A stretch of 64,000 nucleotides of DNA from Hydrangea macrophylla (taxonomy: Eukaryota; Streptophyta; Magnoliopsida; Cornales; Hydrangeaceae): NCBI GenBank assembly GCA_033977485.1, contig CM066994.1, forward strand, positions 26,752,681-26,816,680. Reading direction: 5' to 3'. The notes under the pieces are model-generated. The model ran no database searches and was not told where the DNA came from. It worked only from the letters and a program-made list of their open reading frames with translations. Shown here piece by piece: positions 46,164-57,099 of this stretch (position 1 is the stretch's first letter; every line of letters begins with the position of its first letter). A program made the translations under genes and the position numbers.

Positions 46164-46493
46164 GGTGTGCGTCCTACATTAGCCAATAAAGAGAAGTCAT
46201 TGGGCCAAGTCATACAACAAGACATCACATATTTGAGTAGGAATCAGTAGGAGAGATTCTGATATATCCTTTAACTCTGTTGGTTGACTAAAAAACTGGA
46301 CATAAGCATTTTGGATTATGTTGGAGGCGGTTTTTTTTTTTTAATATAGATTACTTGCACAACTACAAGTTTACCCTTACAATTACTTCAATGTTTTCCA
46401 ATCAAAAGTCACTTTGGTACTTGTATGGGTAATTTGTAGTTTTGTCAAGTAGAAATATATAGATTTCTCTTTTAACCGCCCATGGGAGAATTG
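46164..46493. other. No gene seen
   Basis: 330 bp of AT-rich unique-looking sequence between the end of duplication copy 2 and the hAT element; a short T run at 46,332-46,342. Confidence 0.5.
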
Positions 46494-46501
46494 TTTCTGA
46501 C

Positions 46502-47326
46502 TAGGGATGGCAACGGGGCGGGTATGGGACGGGGCCCCCATAACCCGCCCCCGCCCCCGCCCCCGCCCCCACCCCTGCCCCGATTAGATTAACCCCCACC
46601 CCGACCCCGCCCCGCCCCTCGCCCCGAAGGGGACCTCCTCCCAAACCCGACCCCGACTGCATACGGGGAACCCGATGACGCCCCACCCCGCCCCGATTAT
46701 CAACCTAAAATCAAACTTCCACTAAGACCAAACAAAACCCCTCTGAAAATTCCAAACTAACACTAGATTAACAAAGTCCAAACTAACACTAGATCCAAAT
46801 TAACAAAGAACTTTAAATAATTTACCTCTGAAATCGTTTTCCCCAAAATCCAAATCAAAAAATTTTCCATACATGTAGACTACAAGAAATATTAGATGCA
46901 AATGGACCAATAGTTAACTGGATGAAACTTAGTTTGAAAAACTCACGCACACTGTTTTTCACGCACACTGTGCACACACTGCACAAGCAGCACAACACAC
47001 TCACCCAAACACTCACTGACTCACTACCCCACACAATCTGAAGGGATAAATGAGTCAATTGAAATCCCTAATTGCATTACATGGTATTTATAGTGAGAGA
47101 GTTTTAGGTAATACTCAAAACTAACAAGGGTATTAATGTAAATTCTAAGTATAATCGGGGTGGGTTCGGGGATTTGCCCCTAGCCCCGACCCCGACCCGG
47201 GTTTAAGAAATTTCCCCCATACCCGCCCCTACCCCGATTTAGCCACCCCCATACCCTACCTATTAGGGGCGGGGCGGGGCGGGGCGGGGCGGGGAACCCG
47301 CGAAACCCACCCCATTGCCATCCCTA
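46502..47326. mobile_element. Non-autonomous hAT element, 825 bp
   Basis: Termini TAGGGATGGCAACGGGGCGG and, inverted, TAGGGATGGCAATGGGGTGG. Perfect 8-bp duplication TTTCTGAC (46,494-46,501 and 47,327-47,334). Subterminal regions are full of (C)CCCGCCC on the left and GGGGC repeats on the right, and the middle is AT-rich without a gene. The 8-bp duplication and TIR fit the hAT superfamily. Confidence 0.95.
47265..47295. repeat. GGGGC tandem repeat with G-quadruplex potential
   Basis: Six GGGGC units in a row on the plus strand inside the hAT element; a matching CCCCGCC run lies near its other end (46,546-46,572). Confidence 0.8.
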
Positions 47327-47476
47327 TTTCTGACAACGAAAGCAAACAAAACGACAATTTAACTTCAGAGAGAGGTTTTTATTTGTAATTCTTAAAAATC
47401 TCAAGAAGGTCACTGTAATCTATTGTAAAAAGCTAAAGTGAGATGGATATAAAACAAAGAGTAATGTTATGTTTCC

Positions 47477-47625
47477 CAAATTTTCTTTCCAAAAGTGTTT
47501 CTCAAATGATGTATCAGTGGGGTCAGTTCTAATATAGTAGGACTAGTTGAATTTTGATTGGAAGTTGTTTACCTAGCCCCACTGCCACATCATTTGGGAA
47601 GCACTTTTGGGATATAAATTTTGGA
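47477..47625. mobile_element. Small MITE with ATTT(T)GGGA-type arms
   Basis: CCCAAATTTTCTTTCCAAAAG at the left pairs with CTTTTGGGATATAAATTTTGG at the right, and CAAATGATGT pairs with ACATCATTTG. About 150 bp. A related MITE lies at 53,440-53,585. Confidence 0.65.
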
Positions 47626-47629
47626 GAAT

Positions 47630-47812
47630 AATTTTTTGTTCATTCCAAATTTGCTCGCCCTCCTCTCTCATTGACTAATGCAGTGGAGTCCAATAACTTA
47701 CATCATTAATTAATTCTCATTTAATGTTAAGTTATTGGACTCCACTGCATTAGTCAATTGAAGAGGAGGGTGAACAAAAGTTGAGAAATTTTGGGATGAG
47801 CAAAACTGCACT
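47630..47812. mobile_element. Hairpin MITE with a near-perfect 45-bp stem
   Basis: 47,656-47,700 and 47,728-47,772 are inverted copies (GACTAATGCAGTGGAGTCCA against TGGACTCCACTGCATTAGTC) around a 27-bp loop. Outer arms GTTCATTCC...GCTCGCC and GGTGAACAAAA...GATGAGC extend the pairing loosely. Confidence 0.8.
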
Positions 47813-47884
47813 GAATTTGGGAAGCATGCATTCCTCTAAAACAAAATGTTAAATAGTATTATGAATTTTGAAAATGACAGGACT

Positions 47885-48000
47885 TCTCATCTACATTACC
47901 TGAGCTCATCATCCTATAATTGGTTCTTGTGTACAAGTGTTCTCGATCTACATTACCTTAGCTCATCATCCTATAATTGGTTCTTGTGTACAAGTCTACT
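47885..48000. repeat. Two tandem units of about 61 bp
   Basis: CATCTACATTACCTGAGCTC... at about 47,889 repeats from about 47,950 with few changes, both ending TTCTTGTGTACAAGT. Confidence 0.85.
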
Positions 48001-48237
48001 TGTGGGGCTCATATGTGATCTACTTTGATCAATTGCATGTCAAAACATGTCTGAAAACATGTCCCGGATTATCTTCTCTTGACATATAATTAGGCCACTA
48101 TTGACACAATTACGGACGTATGTACATCCACAAAATTATGAAATAGAATATTCACAATGTGCACCTTATGTATTATCTCATTTAATAGTGTTTGGTTGTT
48201 AAAAATTATAAATTTTATTTTATTTTTGAAAACTCAT

Positions 48238-48870
48238 TGTTGAAAATTGGGCTAAATTTCTCAAGATTACATTGTAACTCGAGTGAGCCGCTCGGACGAG
48301 GCTGAAGTGGATTGAAAACTGTAATCTCACTGACACAGTATACCGCAAGAGCAGGGGCCCGCCCGGGCGAGCACGAGATTTCTGTATGCGAAACAACTTT
48401 CCTAATTGAAAAAAGAGAGCATTTTTGGGTAAGTTTCCAAATGAATAATTTTCTAATTATATAGAATTACTTGTAGGGGAATATTTCTTGGTGAAGAAGG
48501 ATTTCCGTGTGGGTAAATTTTCTTTTACTAAGATTAGGCAATGTATATTCTATATATATAGAATGATATGATGTATTGAGAGAGAGGATGAGAACTTGAA
48601 TTACAGAGAAAATTCAAGAGAGAGAAAACTTATAAAAGAGTTAGAAAGTGTGTGTATACTGGTAAGACATCTACTGCGAGGGAGGGTTTGCATTCTTCAA
48701 TTAATTAATAAAAGTTGTTCGTCGTGGTGGTGGATTAGCCCGACGGGGTGAACCACATAGAAATCTTGTGTGTTAATTTTTTTTTTTAGCTTTTTCTATT
48801 TCATGTGTATTCACTATTTTATTGATTCCGTGGGCTTAGGCGCAAGGCTCAAATATGGTAATTTCTCCAA
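48238..48870 (+). mobile_element. Copia LTR, solo or truncated
   Basis: Starts TGTTGAAAATTGGGC. It ends in a region with ACATCTACTGCGAGGGAGGG, then GGTGGATTAGCCCGACGGGG, then GAACCACATAGAAATCTTGT, phrases common near the 3' end of plant copia LTRs. The right edge was not resolved and no target duplication was found. A GC-rich stretch with GAGTGAGCCGCTCGGACGAG lies at 48,281-48,300. Confidence 0.5.
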
Positions 48871-49049
48871 AACTTGAAATGCGCTATTTAAAGATAGAGT
48901 AATTCAATTTTCAATATATTTTTGTCGTTAAGTCATCGTGACTCTCTCTCCTTTCTGTAGTAACATCTTCTGTATATATTACATCTACATGCACGTGTTC
49001 GTAGATTACCAAATTGTAATAACACATATACTCCGTCTGTCCTAAATTA

Positions 49050-52000
49050 GGGTAATGCTAGACCCACAGCCAAATCTCACACTCGTCCATTCACACTCTG
49101 ACGTGTTCCAATGAGAAGAGGAGAGAGATTGTAAAGTGGTTGTGGATATCGCAATTTTCTTACCCACAGTTTTTCTTTTAAAATTCCTTTAAATTTTAGA
49201 ACAAATGAGTCGCCACTTAATTTTTAGAAGGAAAATTAAGAAACAATTTTAAAGCAACTGATCTTTTGCGAAACCAAAGATTAACTTGGTCCGGGGATTA
49301 TGGAATGAGAAGGGAAGGAGCCCATCGGACTAAAACACCCATTCTCATCCTATCTCGCGATAGGCCTCTACTCAATATCTTTTTAATTGAATTACTAATC
49401 TAAGCATGCCCTCAACTAATACATAGATATACGTATACATTACACAAACATGTCAAAATGGTGTAAAATTACCAATTCACAAAATATCATTCAAAAGTCA
49501 CGTAATTCAAGTAGCAAGCAATATGATATGCAATAAAAAACAAGAGAACTTACCCGGGATCCAGCCGCGAATATTAAACGTGCAATGCATGCGATTAAAT
49601 AAAACCTAGAAAAAGAGTCTCTAATCCACATATATACATTTAAGGCAAAATCTTAATTCTAATGTGTGGCGCATAAAGGTCAAGAAAATCGATAAAATCA
49701 AGAAATTAAAATAAATTAAGAGGAGTTTAAGAAATCATACCTTAATAGCGCTACAAAACAAAGGGTTATTCCACATGATATACAATATATAAAGTTGGAT
49801 CTTAAATAACAATCCTAGACTTCTAGCTTAAATCTATCAAATGTAATTAAATCTAAAGCAAACAAGTCCTAATTACAAGCATCAAACCACATGGATGAAT
49901 ATGTTCATGAACAAGAATAAATTATGAAATAATCAGTGATTTAGATCACTTAAACTTTGAATTCAAGCTTAACTAATCATTATTAAAACATGGTTTGAGC
50001 ACTAGGTCATAGAAAAGTCATTTGGACCATTATTTACAAAGTTGGTCAAATTTGTCATAAAAAATTCTGAAAATTGCAGAGAGCAGACCAGAACTTTAAG
50101 AAAATAAAAAGCATGCTTCCCGTGGTTTGATTTTGATGCTTTTTGGACACAAGATGCCTCTGTGAGTCTAGTTTCCAAATCAAAAAGAAAATCAAAGTTT
50201 CAACGATTAGATCTCTGGGAAAAGGACAAGCACCAGACATCACTCAGAAATGTACAACTCTCTGTCCAGAGATTTTGTTTGATTTTTTAAAAATAGAAAA
50301 AAGATCAGAAATGCTTTGTTCTTTTTAGGGTAGCTTCCTAACACATTAATCGAATTAGAAAAAATTATTTTGGGTCACAAATACTTGATTAAGGTTCTGA
50401 TTCGCTTATTTCAAAAGGGTGTTACTGTTCTGAAACTCTGGATAGATTGTAGTGACTTCACAAAACTCATGACCAAACCACTTTAAACACGAAATCTCCT
50501 TAAAACAAAAATTACAGTGGTAGAACTTTGAGTTAGTGACATTTTCCCGTTGGTTTCACTTGATTCCAACGGTTAGATTTCGAACCAAAAATCTTTGATC
50601 AAAAACAGTTTGTGAACTCACTGTTTTCATTTGTCAAGTTCAACTTTTATTTGTTAACCCCAACTATTAAACCATGAAGTTGGGTTTAATCCAAACCACT
50701 TCTCCTACCCTTTGATGGTCATTGGAGATCAAGACATGACTAAAACTCATGCGTTTTCAAGGAATATATGGAGACTCCATGAAAACTCAAGCTTAGAGGA
50801 CCCAAACCATGGTAGGGGTTTGGATTCATCTACTCGTTCTTAATAAAATGATGATCAACTTTAAATCTCATGTGAATCATAAGCTTACATGAGACTAAAA
50901 GATCAAACTCATGAGATTCAAGTGAGATTTGGAAGATCCACAAGAGTCTCAAGAGAAGAGCATAAACAAGAAAAAGAGAAGAAGAATCAAAGAACTAGCT
51001 CATGAACTTCAAGAGGATATAGAGAAGATCCCATGAAATTCCAAGTTAGAGAATCCAAGTCATGAATATGGACTTGGATCCATCTATTTGTTTACAAAAG
51101 TGAAGTGATGATCAAACTTTGACTCCCATGTGAAGCATATGCTTACATGAGATTCAAAAGATCAAACTCAAGAGCTTTCAAGAGAGATATTGAAGATCTC
51201 CAAGAATCTCAAGAAAAAAGTATAAACAAAAAGAAGAAATGAAATCAAGAAAACTAAGAGAGCAAGTGCTCTAAATCCATAAAATAAAACTAACAAGAGT
51301 AGAGTATCACCTCCAACTATCCTCAAACTTCTATATTTTGAAGATCTCCCAAGCTCTTCTTTCAAGTTCTTCTCCCAATGTTCTCTCTTCTACCCAAATG
51401 TTCTCTCTCAAAAGTTCTCCTAAATTCCTCTCAAATTCCCCCAATATTCTTTTTTCTCTTGGTCCCCTTTTTCAATGAAGATACCTCTTCTTATATAGAC
51501 AAAAATACCTAGGTAATTTCAGTGAATTCGGAGTAAAAAACAGCTATAAATACAGCATTTGGTGGTACAATGCGTACTTTCTGAAAAAAAGCAGACTGCT
51601 GGAGCTAACGGCAGTCAGGAAACTTTCCGCGGCACTCGGGGAATGCCGGAACGGCACTTCGTGAGAGCCGCGACGGCACTCCATGACTGCCGCGCGGCAC
51701 TTACTGAGAGCCGCGCCAAATTATTGATTGCCGCGTTTATGTCAGCCTTACTTTATCAGTTTTTTGTTTTTATCCGCATACATATACGTATTGTACCACA
51801 AATTACGGACTTTAAAAGCAAACGGAAGTCAGAAAATGTTGGCGGCAGTTGATGAGTGCTGTAACGGTAGTTAGTGAGTGCCGCACGGCACTTATCGAGT
51901 GCCGCTAATACTTTCAAGTGCCGCGTTTTAGCAAATTTTCTCTTTTTCACATTTTCTTTTCTTTCTTTTTCTTCTAAAAAGTTTATTTTTCCGAAAATAG

Positions 52001-52292
52001 TGTCTTATACCCGAATTTTCCTGAACACCTAGTATTTCTCTTTTCCTGTGCAAATTTTATCGCGATTGGAGAACTTTTCGAAGAATTTGGAATACTTCAA
52101 ATCTTTCGGTCAGTATCATCATTGGACTTGGAGATGACACTCTCCTAAATTCGACATTTGGTCAAAATTGGGGTGTCTACAGTGGTGTGGACCCTAGTAG
52201 ATCCCATAGTCTTTCTCCTCTCCCCATTGGTCCACGTCAGGGTGTAGATGGATAAGTGTGAGATTTGGGTATTGTGGGTCGAGCATTACCCC
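49050..52292. mobile_element. hAT-type MITE interrupted by a gypsy solo LTR
   Basis: Left arm GGGTAATGCTAGACCCACAG (49,050) pairs with the right arm (inverted GGGGTAATGCTCGACCCACA ending about 52,292). Inner blocks CCAAATCTCACACT, GACGTG and CCAATG also pair, so about 85-100 bp on each side are inverted repeats. The flank is CTAAATTA on the left and CCAAATTA on the right, an 8-bp duplication with one change. Without the LTR it is about 197 bp. Confidence 0.8.
49141..52181 (-). mobile_element. Solo LTR C of the Tat-like gypsy family, inverted
   Basis: 3,041 bp. On the minus strand it runs TGTAGACACCCC to ATCCACA, like LTRs A and B. Perfect 5-bp duplication GTGGT (49,136-49,140 and 52,182-52,186). 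It includes the CGGCA/TGCCG array (51,600-51,915) and the CCCGGGATCCAGCC block shared with the other copies. Its middle (50,700-51,400) has a private tandem expansion of units with TCAAACTCA(T/A)GAG and ACATGAGA(C/T)T. Confidence 0.93.
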
Positions 52293-52439
52293 CCAAATTA
52301 AGAATCATTTATTCTATTCTTGGATATCCCATTTTACGAGTCATCTTTGAAAAGTCAATGTACTTTAACTAAGTTTACTCCTTATTTCTTCCACTTTTTC
52401 TTTGATGTCACAATAGAAGTATTAAAATTCAAAAAAAAA

Positions 52440-53072
52440 AAAAAACAAAAAATAAGATAAAGATAATAAGAGAAAGTTGAAAATTACCAAAATACCCAAA
52501 GGTGGAGCTTAATGAGGACTGGCAGGGGCCATGGCCACCCCAAAAATTCAGAAATTATATAATGTAGGTGTGCGCAAAATGATTTTTTAGAGAAGTTAAT
52601 GTGTATTGGCCCCTCCAATTAGAGGAGTTAATGTGATTGGCCCCTCCAACTAGATACAGTGAGCCCAACCTTACCAAAACAATTTTCTTAAAAGTGAAAA
52701 AAATAGAACAGACTCAACTAAGTGGTATGTATTCCCAATCTCCTATTATGGTTAGAGTAATTCTTTAGGCACAAATTATGTTTATAAATTATGCTTAGCG
52801 ATTGCCTACATGGGTTTCATAAATAACTAGTTTGAACCTCATGCAATGCACGGAAATTTTATCAAAATGATGAAGGGCTTATGCTCAAATGATGAGCTTT
52901 GAAATATTGCCAGCTCTTACCATTTATTTCTTTTCCCTTTTTTTTCTTTTTTAAATGTGCTGAAGTAATAGATTCCAAATCGATGAAAATTCTAATATGA
53001 TAAGTGACCAAAATCGATTAATAGTCCAAATACAAACAAATAAAACAAAAGTATGAATACCATAGGTAAACT
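52440..53072. other. Degenerate repeat-derived sequence, no gene
   Basis: Contains AGGGGCCATGGCCACCCC (52,525-52,542) and two TTGGCCCCTCCAA(T/C)TAG phrases 36 bp apart (about 52,609 and 52,645). No supported frame. Confidence 0.45.
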
Positions 53073-53342
53073 TAGGCTGCGTTTCATAAAACTAAAAATT
53101 AAGTGTTGAATTTAAGTGCTAAAAATTTTAAGTGATTTGTATTAGCAAGACTAAAAACATTGTTTCAAAAACTAAAATAGACTGCATTCAGTGATTATTT
53201 TCAGTAGAAAATTTTCACTTAACGTGTTTAGTAGATTTTTTGCTGGTTTTTCAATTGAGTGGTGCATTATCAAACGCACTAAAAAAATTAAGTGCTGAAA
53301 ATTTTCATTTTCACCACTTAATTGGGTTATCAAACACACCCG
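53073..53342. mobile_element. hAT-like MITE, about 270 bp
   Basis: GGCTGCGTTTCATAAAACTA at the left and, inverted, GGGTGTGTTTGATAACCCAA at the right, both followed by (A)ATTAAGTG. No clean target duplication. Confidence 0.65.
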
Positions 53343-53439
53343 TAGTTATGCTAAAAAAGCGATTATTGATCTTTCAATGGCTTAGCCTAATTAACAATAA
53401 TTGATGCTAAAGTTTGTTTCATGGACATAAATTTAAATC

Positions 53440-53585
53440 CTAAATATGGTTCCCAACACATGGGGTATTGGGATCACCTTCAATAATGGTGGGACTACTT
53501 CAACATCTTCCAATGAAAACTAAGTGGGTCCACTGCCACATATGTTAGAACCATATTTGGGATATAAATTTGGGAAGCATAGCAT
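53440..53585. mobile_element. Small MITE related to 47,477-47,625
   Basis: CCTAAATATGGTTCCCAACA and, inverted, CCAAATATGGTTCTAACATA. The same GGGATATAAATTT(G)GGA phrase as the earlier MITE follows. Confidence 0.6.
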
Positions 53586-53589
53586 TTAC

Positions 53590-54781
53590 TTTTCCCATGT
53601 GACTGTGGGATCACTAAAACCAACGTTAGTATTATTACATTTTTCTAGAAAACCAATGTTAGCATTATTACATTTTTCTAGAATGATTGTTGTCTTACTA
53701 CCACATGTGTCAGAACCAATTTAGGATAAAAATTTGGAAGTTGTAGCGCTACGTACTATTTGACGATAATATTAGTATAATCAATCTCAGATATTGCTCA
53801 AATAATATAACTTGGTTGATGAAAATGAACTTCTTTTCTAAAATTATTGAAATATTATTTCCAGTGCATTGAGCAAACTATTTCTCTCTCTTTTAAATAA
53901 TTGTTCATAGAAAGTTGTTTAGCACTTTACATTGGTGGAAAATCCAAACAATCACTATTCTCTTGTTTTGTAGAGTGTGTTTTAAATGAGGGGGAAGTTT
54001 TCTGATTGAGTAATAAGAATTATCAGGAGACAATAAAGCAGACCAGTGCCAGTGTCTAATTAGAGTTTGATTGATGAGGGCCTTTCCTGCAACAGATGCA
54101 ACAGATGCAACATTGAAAATAATTTGTACAATTATAGAAAACTCTGCTATAGTTAATCAAATAGGTAGAGCTGGTCTCCTCAATTATATTCAGATGTAAG
54201 GATTGAGAAGCTTAACTTAATTGAGAACCCTTGCCATTGGACAAATAACGATAGTAGAGAAGTACTAACAGAATTACTTCACATGAAAATAGAGATTCAC
54301 ATAAATAAATAAATAAAAAATAAAAAAAATATGGATCTAAATATTCATATGCTTGATACATGCATTTTTTTTTTTACATAGATCGGCCTAAAACAAATTA
54401 AACTCGTGCATAGTTCCAAAAATAAAACTATAAAAGAAAATAAGATTGAGATAAATATGATCTCATTTTGTGCCTTCCAAACCGCCCTTATAGATTTCTC
54501 TGTGGTTCCAGTATCATTGCAAGGCTCAATATGTGATATCTGATACATCGATCTGCGCATGACATCCAATTTGGTGACTTTCCAACATGAAGAGTATTTG
54601 GCAAGATAATGAAATGTTAATGAAGAAAAACTTATAGAAAAAGATTAATTCCGAATCAATCAAAGAAGTAAAGAACATGTAAGAAAGACACAAAACTTTT
54701 ATAGAAAGAGATAAATACATAGAAATTGTATGGGAGTAATTTGGGGAAGACCTGAAGAGAAAAATGATGGGAATAGATAGA
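53590..54781. other. AT-rich region, no gene
   Basis: A 43-bp duplication of ACCAA(C/T)GTTAG(T/C)ATTATTAC occurs near 53,620-53,680. An ACAGATGCA triplet repeat lies near 54,090 and an (AATA)n tract at 54,303-54,330. No supported frame. Confidence 0.45.
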
Positions 54782-55274
54782 CAATAAATATAGAAATATA
54801 AGGTTTGGTCCCTATTTTGGACCATTAATAGGAATTGGTCATAGCCATATTGCATGTATAGTAATTAGTCCCTGATTTTGGAAGGTAATCAATATTTAGT
54901 CCATTTTTCCAATTTGATAGAGATTTTATGGACCAATATGCCCTTCGTTACATACATATATATATATATATGTGAGAAAATAAATTTCTCACTTTTTACA
55001 CGCTTCTCACTTTTTTGTGAAAAATTCTCACTTTTTACATAGTCTGCTTTTTAAGATCCGGATTATATATATAGTAATAAAGACTTAAATTTAGGGGGTT
55101 TTAAATTTAAACTCCAAACAACTATCTATATATAAATATATAGAGAACGAGATAGGAACTCCATAGATTTTATATATATATATATATCTTTCCAATTCTC
55201 TCTCTCTTTGGGGATTTCCACAACCTCTTCCTTTAGGGGAGGGGAGAGCACCATTTCTATCCTATTTCAAAGGG

Positions 55275-55710
55275 TCTTTGCGAATCAAGAAGTCTAATCC
55301 GAAGTATATGCAGGCCGACTTTGCAGACGCTGTGTCGCTCTCACAGTCTTGTGTGTCCGAGATCGGGGAACCGAGTTCGTTTGAAGACGCAAAGGGTAAT
55401 GAGGAGTGGGAGAACGCAATGCGCGAGGGGATTTCTGCCCTAAAGAAGAATGAGACATGGGACCTTGTTCCATTGCCTGCTGGAGTAAAGCCAATTTCTT
55501 GCAAGTGGGTATACAAGGTGAAGCGACGAAGTGATGGATCAGTCGAAGGGGCGCGATTGGTTGTGAGTGCTTTCTCACAGCAGTACGGGATTTACTACGA
55601 CGAGACGTTTAGTCCCGTGGCAAAGATGACTACTGTGCGAGTGCTCATCTCTCTAGCAACAAGTAAGTCCTGGCGTCTATGGCAGATGGACGTAAAAAAT
55701 GCCCTTCTCT
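55275..55710 (+). pseudogene. Copia reverse-transcriptase N-terminal fragment
   Basis: A frame of about 140 residues begins RIKKSNPKYMQADF and goes on EEWENAMREGISALKKNETW, then KPISCKWVYKVKRRSDGS, then DETFSPVAKMTTVRVLI, and stops matching after WQMDVKNALL. This is the entry to the copia RT domain. The catalytic YVDD box and everything after it are missing: the sequence switches at about 55,710 to unrelated DNA. Changes at conserved places (VVSAFSQQY where KxF is usual) suggest long decay. It may have come with the mitochondrial-like DNA or been joined inside the transposon. Confidence 0.85.
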
Positions 55711-56497
55711 ATGGTCTCTCTCTACACCCTTTCCCTGCCTTCAGTCTTCCCTGCATTCACACCACACGAATGAAATTCCACATTCAATAAAACCAACCAT
55801 TCATTCCACATTCCAAGCCAAGCCCAAAGTCTCCGGCATAACTGAATGCTTCCTTTCCCGATCTGCGGCTCGCACTTAAGAAGAAGTGAAGGGACAGCAG
55901 TAGGTCATATCATATTTGGGTTGGTTGGCTCTCTTTGACTTAGCCTTTTCTCTTTCCTGCTCTCCTCCATTTCTACTCAATAAAAGGCGCTTTCATCATA
56001 TATAAAAGAAGCCCGTTCGAGATTGGGTTGGTGTTAAGTTTACTTTACTATACGGAAGGAGTTCAGCTTGATATTGGAAAGAGCTATTGAGCAGGCGTAT
56101 GTTTTCTTTCGTTTTTTTATTCAATTCGCGAAAGTCTTACATAATGAGTCAAAATAAAATCATATAAGGTAAAAAGACAATTTTCGTATTATATATATAT
56201 GATCGACTTCCGCGAGTTCGAGTTCGGTCATACAGCATTCATGCACTTCCCTTTACTCCATAGGGCCTTCTCCAGCAAGAAGCGTATGAAAAAGCATGAA
56301 AGGAGAAGAGTTCACACATGCAAAAGCTAGGACTTTAAGTGCGCTTACCGAACTGTTCAAAAAAGAACTTCAAAAAAAGATTTGGGGTACAGTCAAGTGT
56401 CAAGTGCGCTACCGGTTGGTTCGCTATCAAAAGAACTAAACTTGAAAAACATTTTTGATCAATAGGAAGAGGAGTTAGCTAGGAATTGACAAAGTTC

Positions 56498-56692
56498 ATG
56501 CCACGACGATCTATATGGAAGGGCAGTTTTGTTGATGCATTCCTGTTGAGAATGAAGAAGAAGAGAGAGAGCCTTTTGAACAGGTACAGATCTCTCATCA
56601 CGGACCCTAAAATATCTGAAGATCTTTTTCTTTCCTTTATTTCTCTCCTTTCTCAACTCCTGGTGCTGCTACTGTTCAACTCCATACTATAA
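56498..56692 (+). pseudogene. rps19: rps19-like start fused to unrelated sequence
   Basis: The first ~25 codons, MPRRSIWKGSFVDAFLLRMK then KKR, match the N-terminus of plant mitochondrial ribosomal protein S19. After that the frame reads RYRSLITDPKISEDLF and a hydrophobic tail, unlike S19, and stops at 56,692. S19 is normally about 90-95 residues, so this is a truncated chimera of 64 residues. Such chimeras are common products of recombination in plant mitochondria. The frame is also open 4 codons upstream of this ATG. Confidence 0.75.
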
Positions 56693-56769
56693 GATTACTG
56701 GGTATTCCCATTCCAATTCCTATCATCATCGTCGCAGCTTGCGAGTTTGAGGAGGATAAGGTCGATTCG

Positions 56770-57075
56770 ATGGAGGTGCAGCAAGCCCTCCCCCCGGTGC
56801 CGGAAGTTTCTGAGCCACTACCACTAGCTCAGGAGCCTGTTCCTCCTTTGTTTGAAATCCAAGCTGCTGAGGTCAACCAAGAGGACATCTGGAGGGAGTT
56901 GGAGCAGCAGGAGCAATCGGCGCCAACCGGTGGAGCTAAGCTAACAAGGCCTCCCATAAGCTTTGGCAGACAAAGATCATCCCATTTCTTCCAGTCCATT
57001 TTCCTTTCATCCTTTTTTGACCCCACCAAAAATTCCGAATTCTCTTTTCAATTTTATTTATACATGAGCTTCTAA
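56770..57075 (+). CDS. Hypothetical 101-residue ORF in the mitochondrial-like region
   Basis: Starts MEVQQALPPVPEVSEPLPLA and stays Pro- and Glu-rich for about 45 residues, then DIWRELEQQEQ, then a Ser/Phe-rich end without conserved motifs. Not recognised. The coding look of the first half (balanced codons, no stops in the frame upstream to about 56,720) is better than chance would suggest, but the second half is not. It could be a fragment of an unknown mitochondrial ORF. Confidence 0.3.
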   Translation: MEVQQALPPVPEVSEPLPLAQEPVPPLFEIQAAEVNQEDIWRELEQQEQSAPTGGAKLTRPPISFGRQRSSHFFQSIFLSSFFDPTKNSEFSFQFYLYMSF

Positions 57076-57099
57076 ACTAAAGAGTGGGGAATGCTATTT

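Larger units (their letters stand above)
49028..52380. mobile_element. Possible Stowaway-type remnant holding the hAT MITE
   Basis: CTCCGTCTGTCCTAAATTAG before the hAT MITE and CCAAATTAAGAATCATTTATT after it read together like the conserved start of a Stowaway/mariner MITE. The far end was not found, so only the start is supported. Confidence 0.35.

Noticed and set aside
53073..53342. Exact target duplication for the hAT-like MITE
   Set aside because: The flanks do not match over 8 bases, so only the inverted ends are reported.
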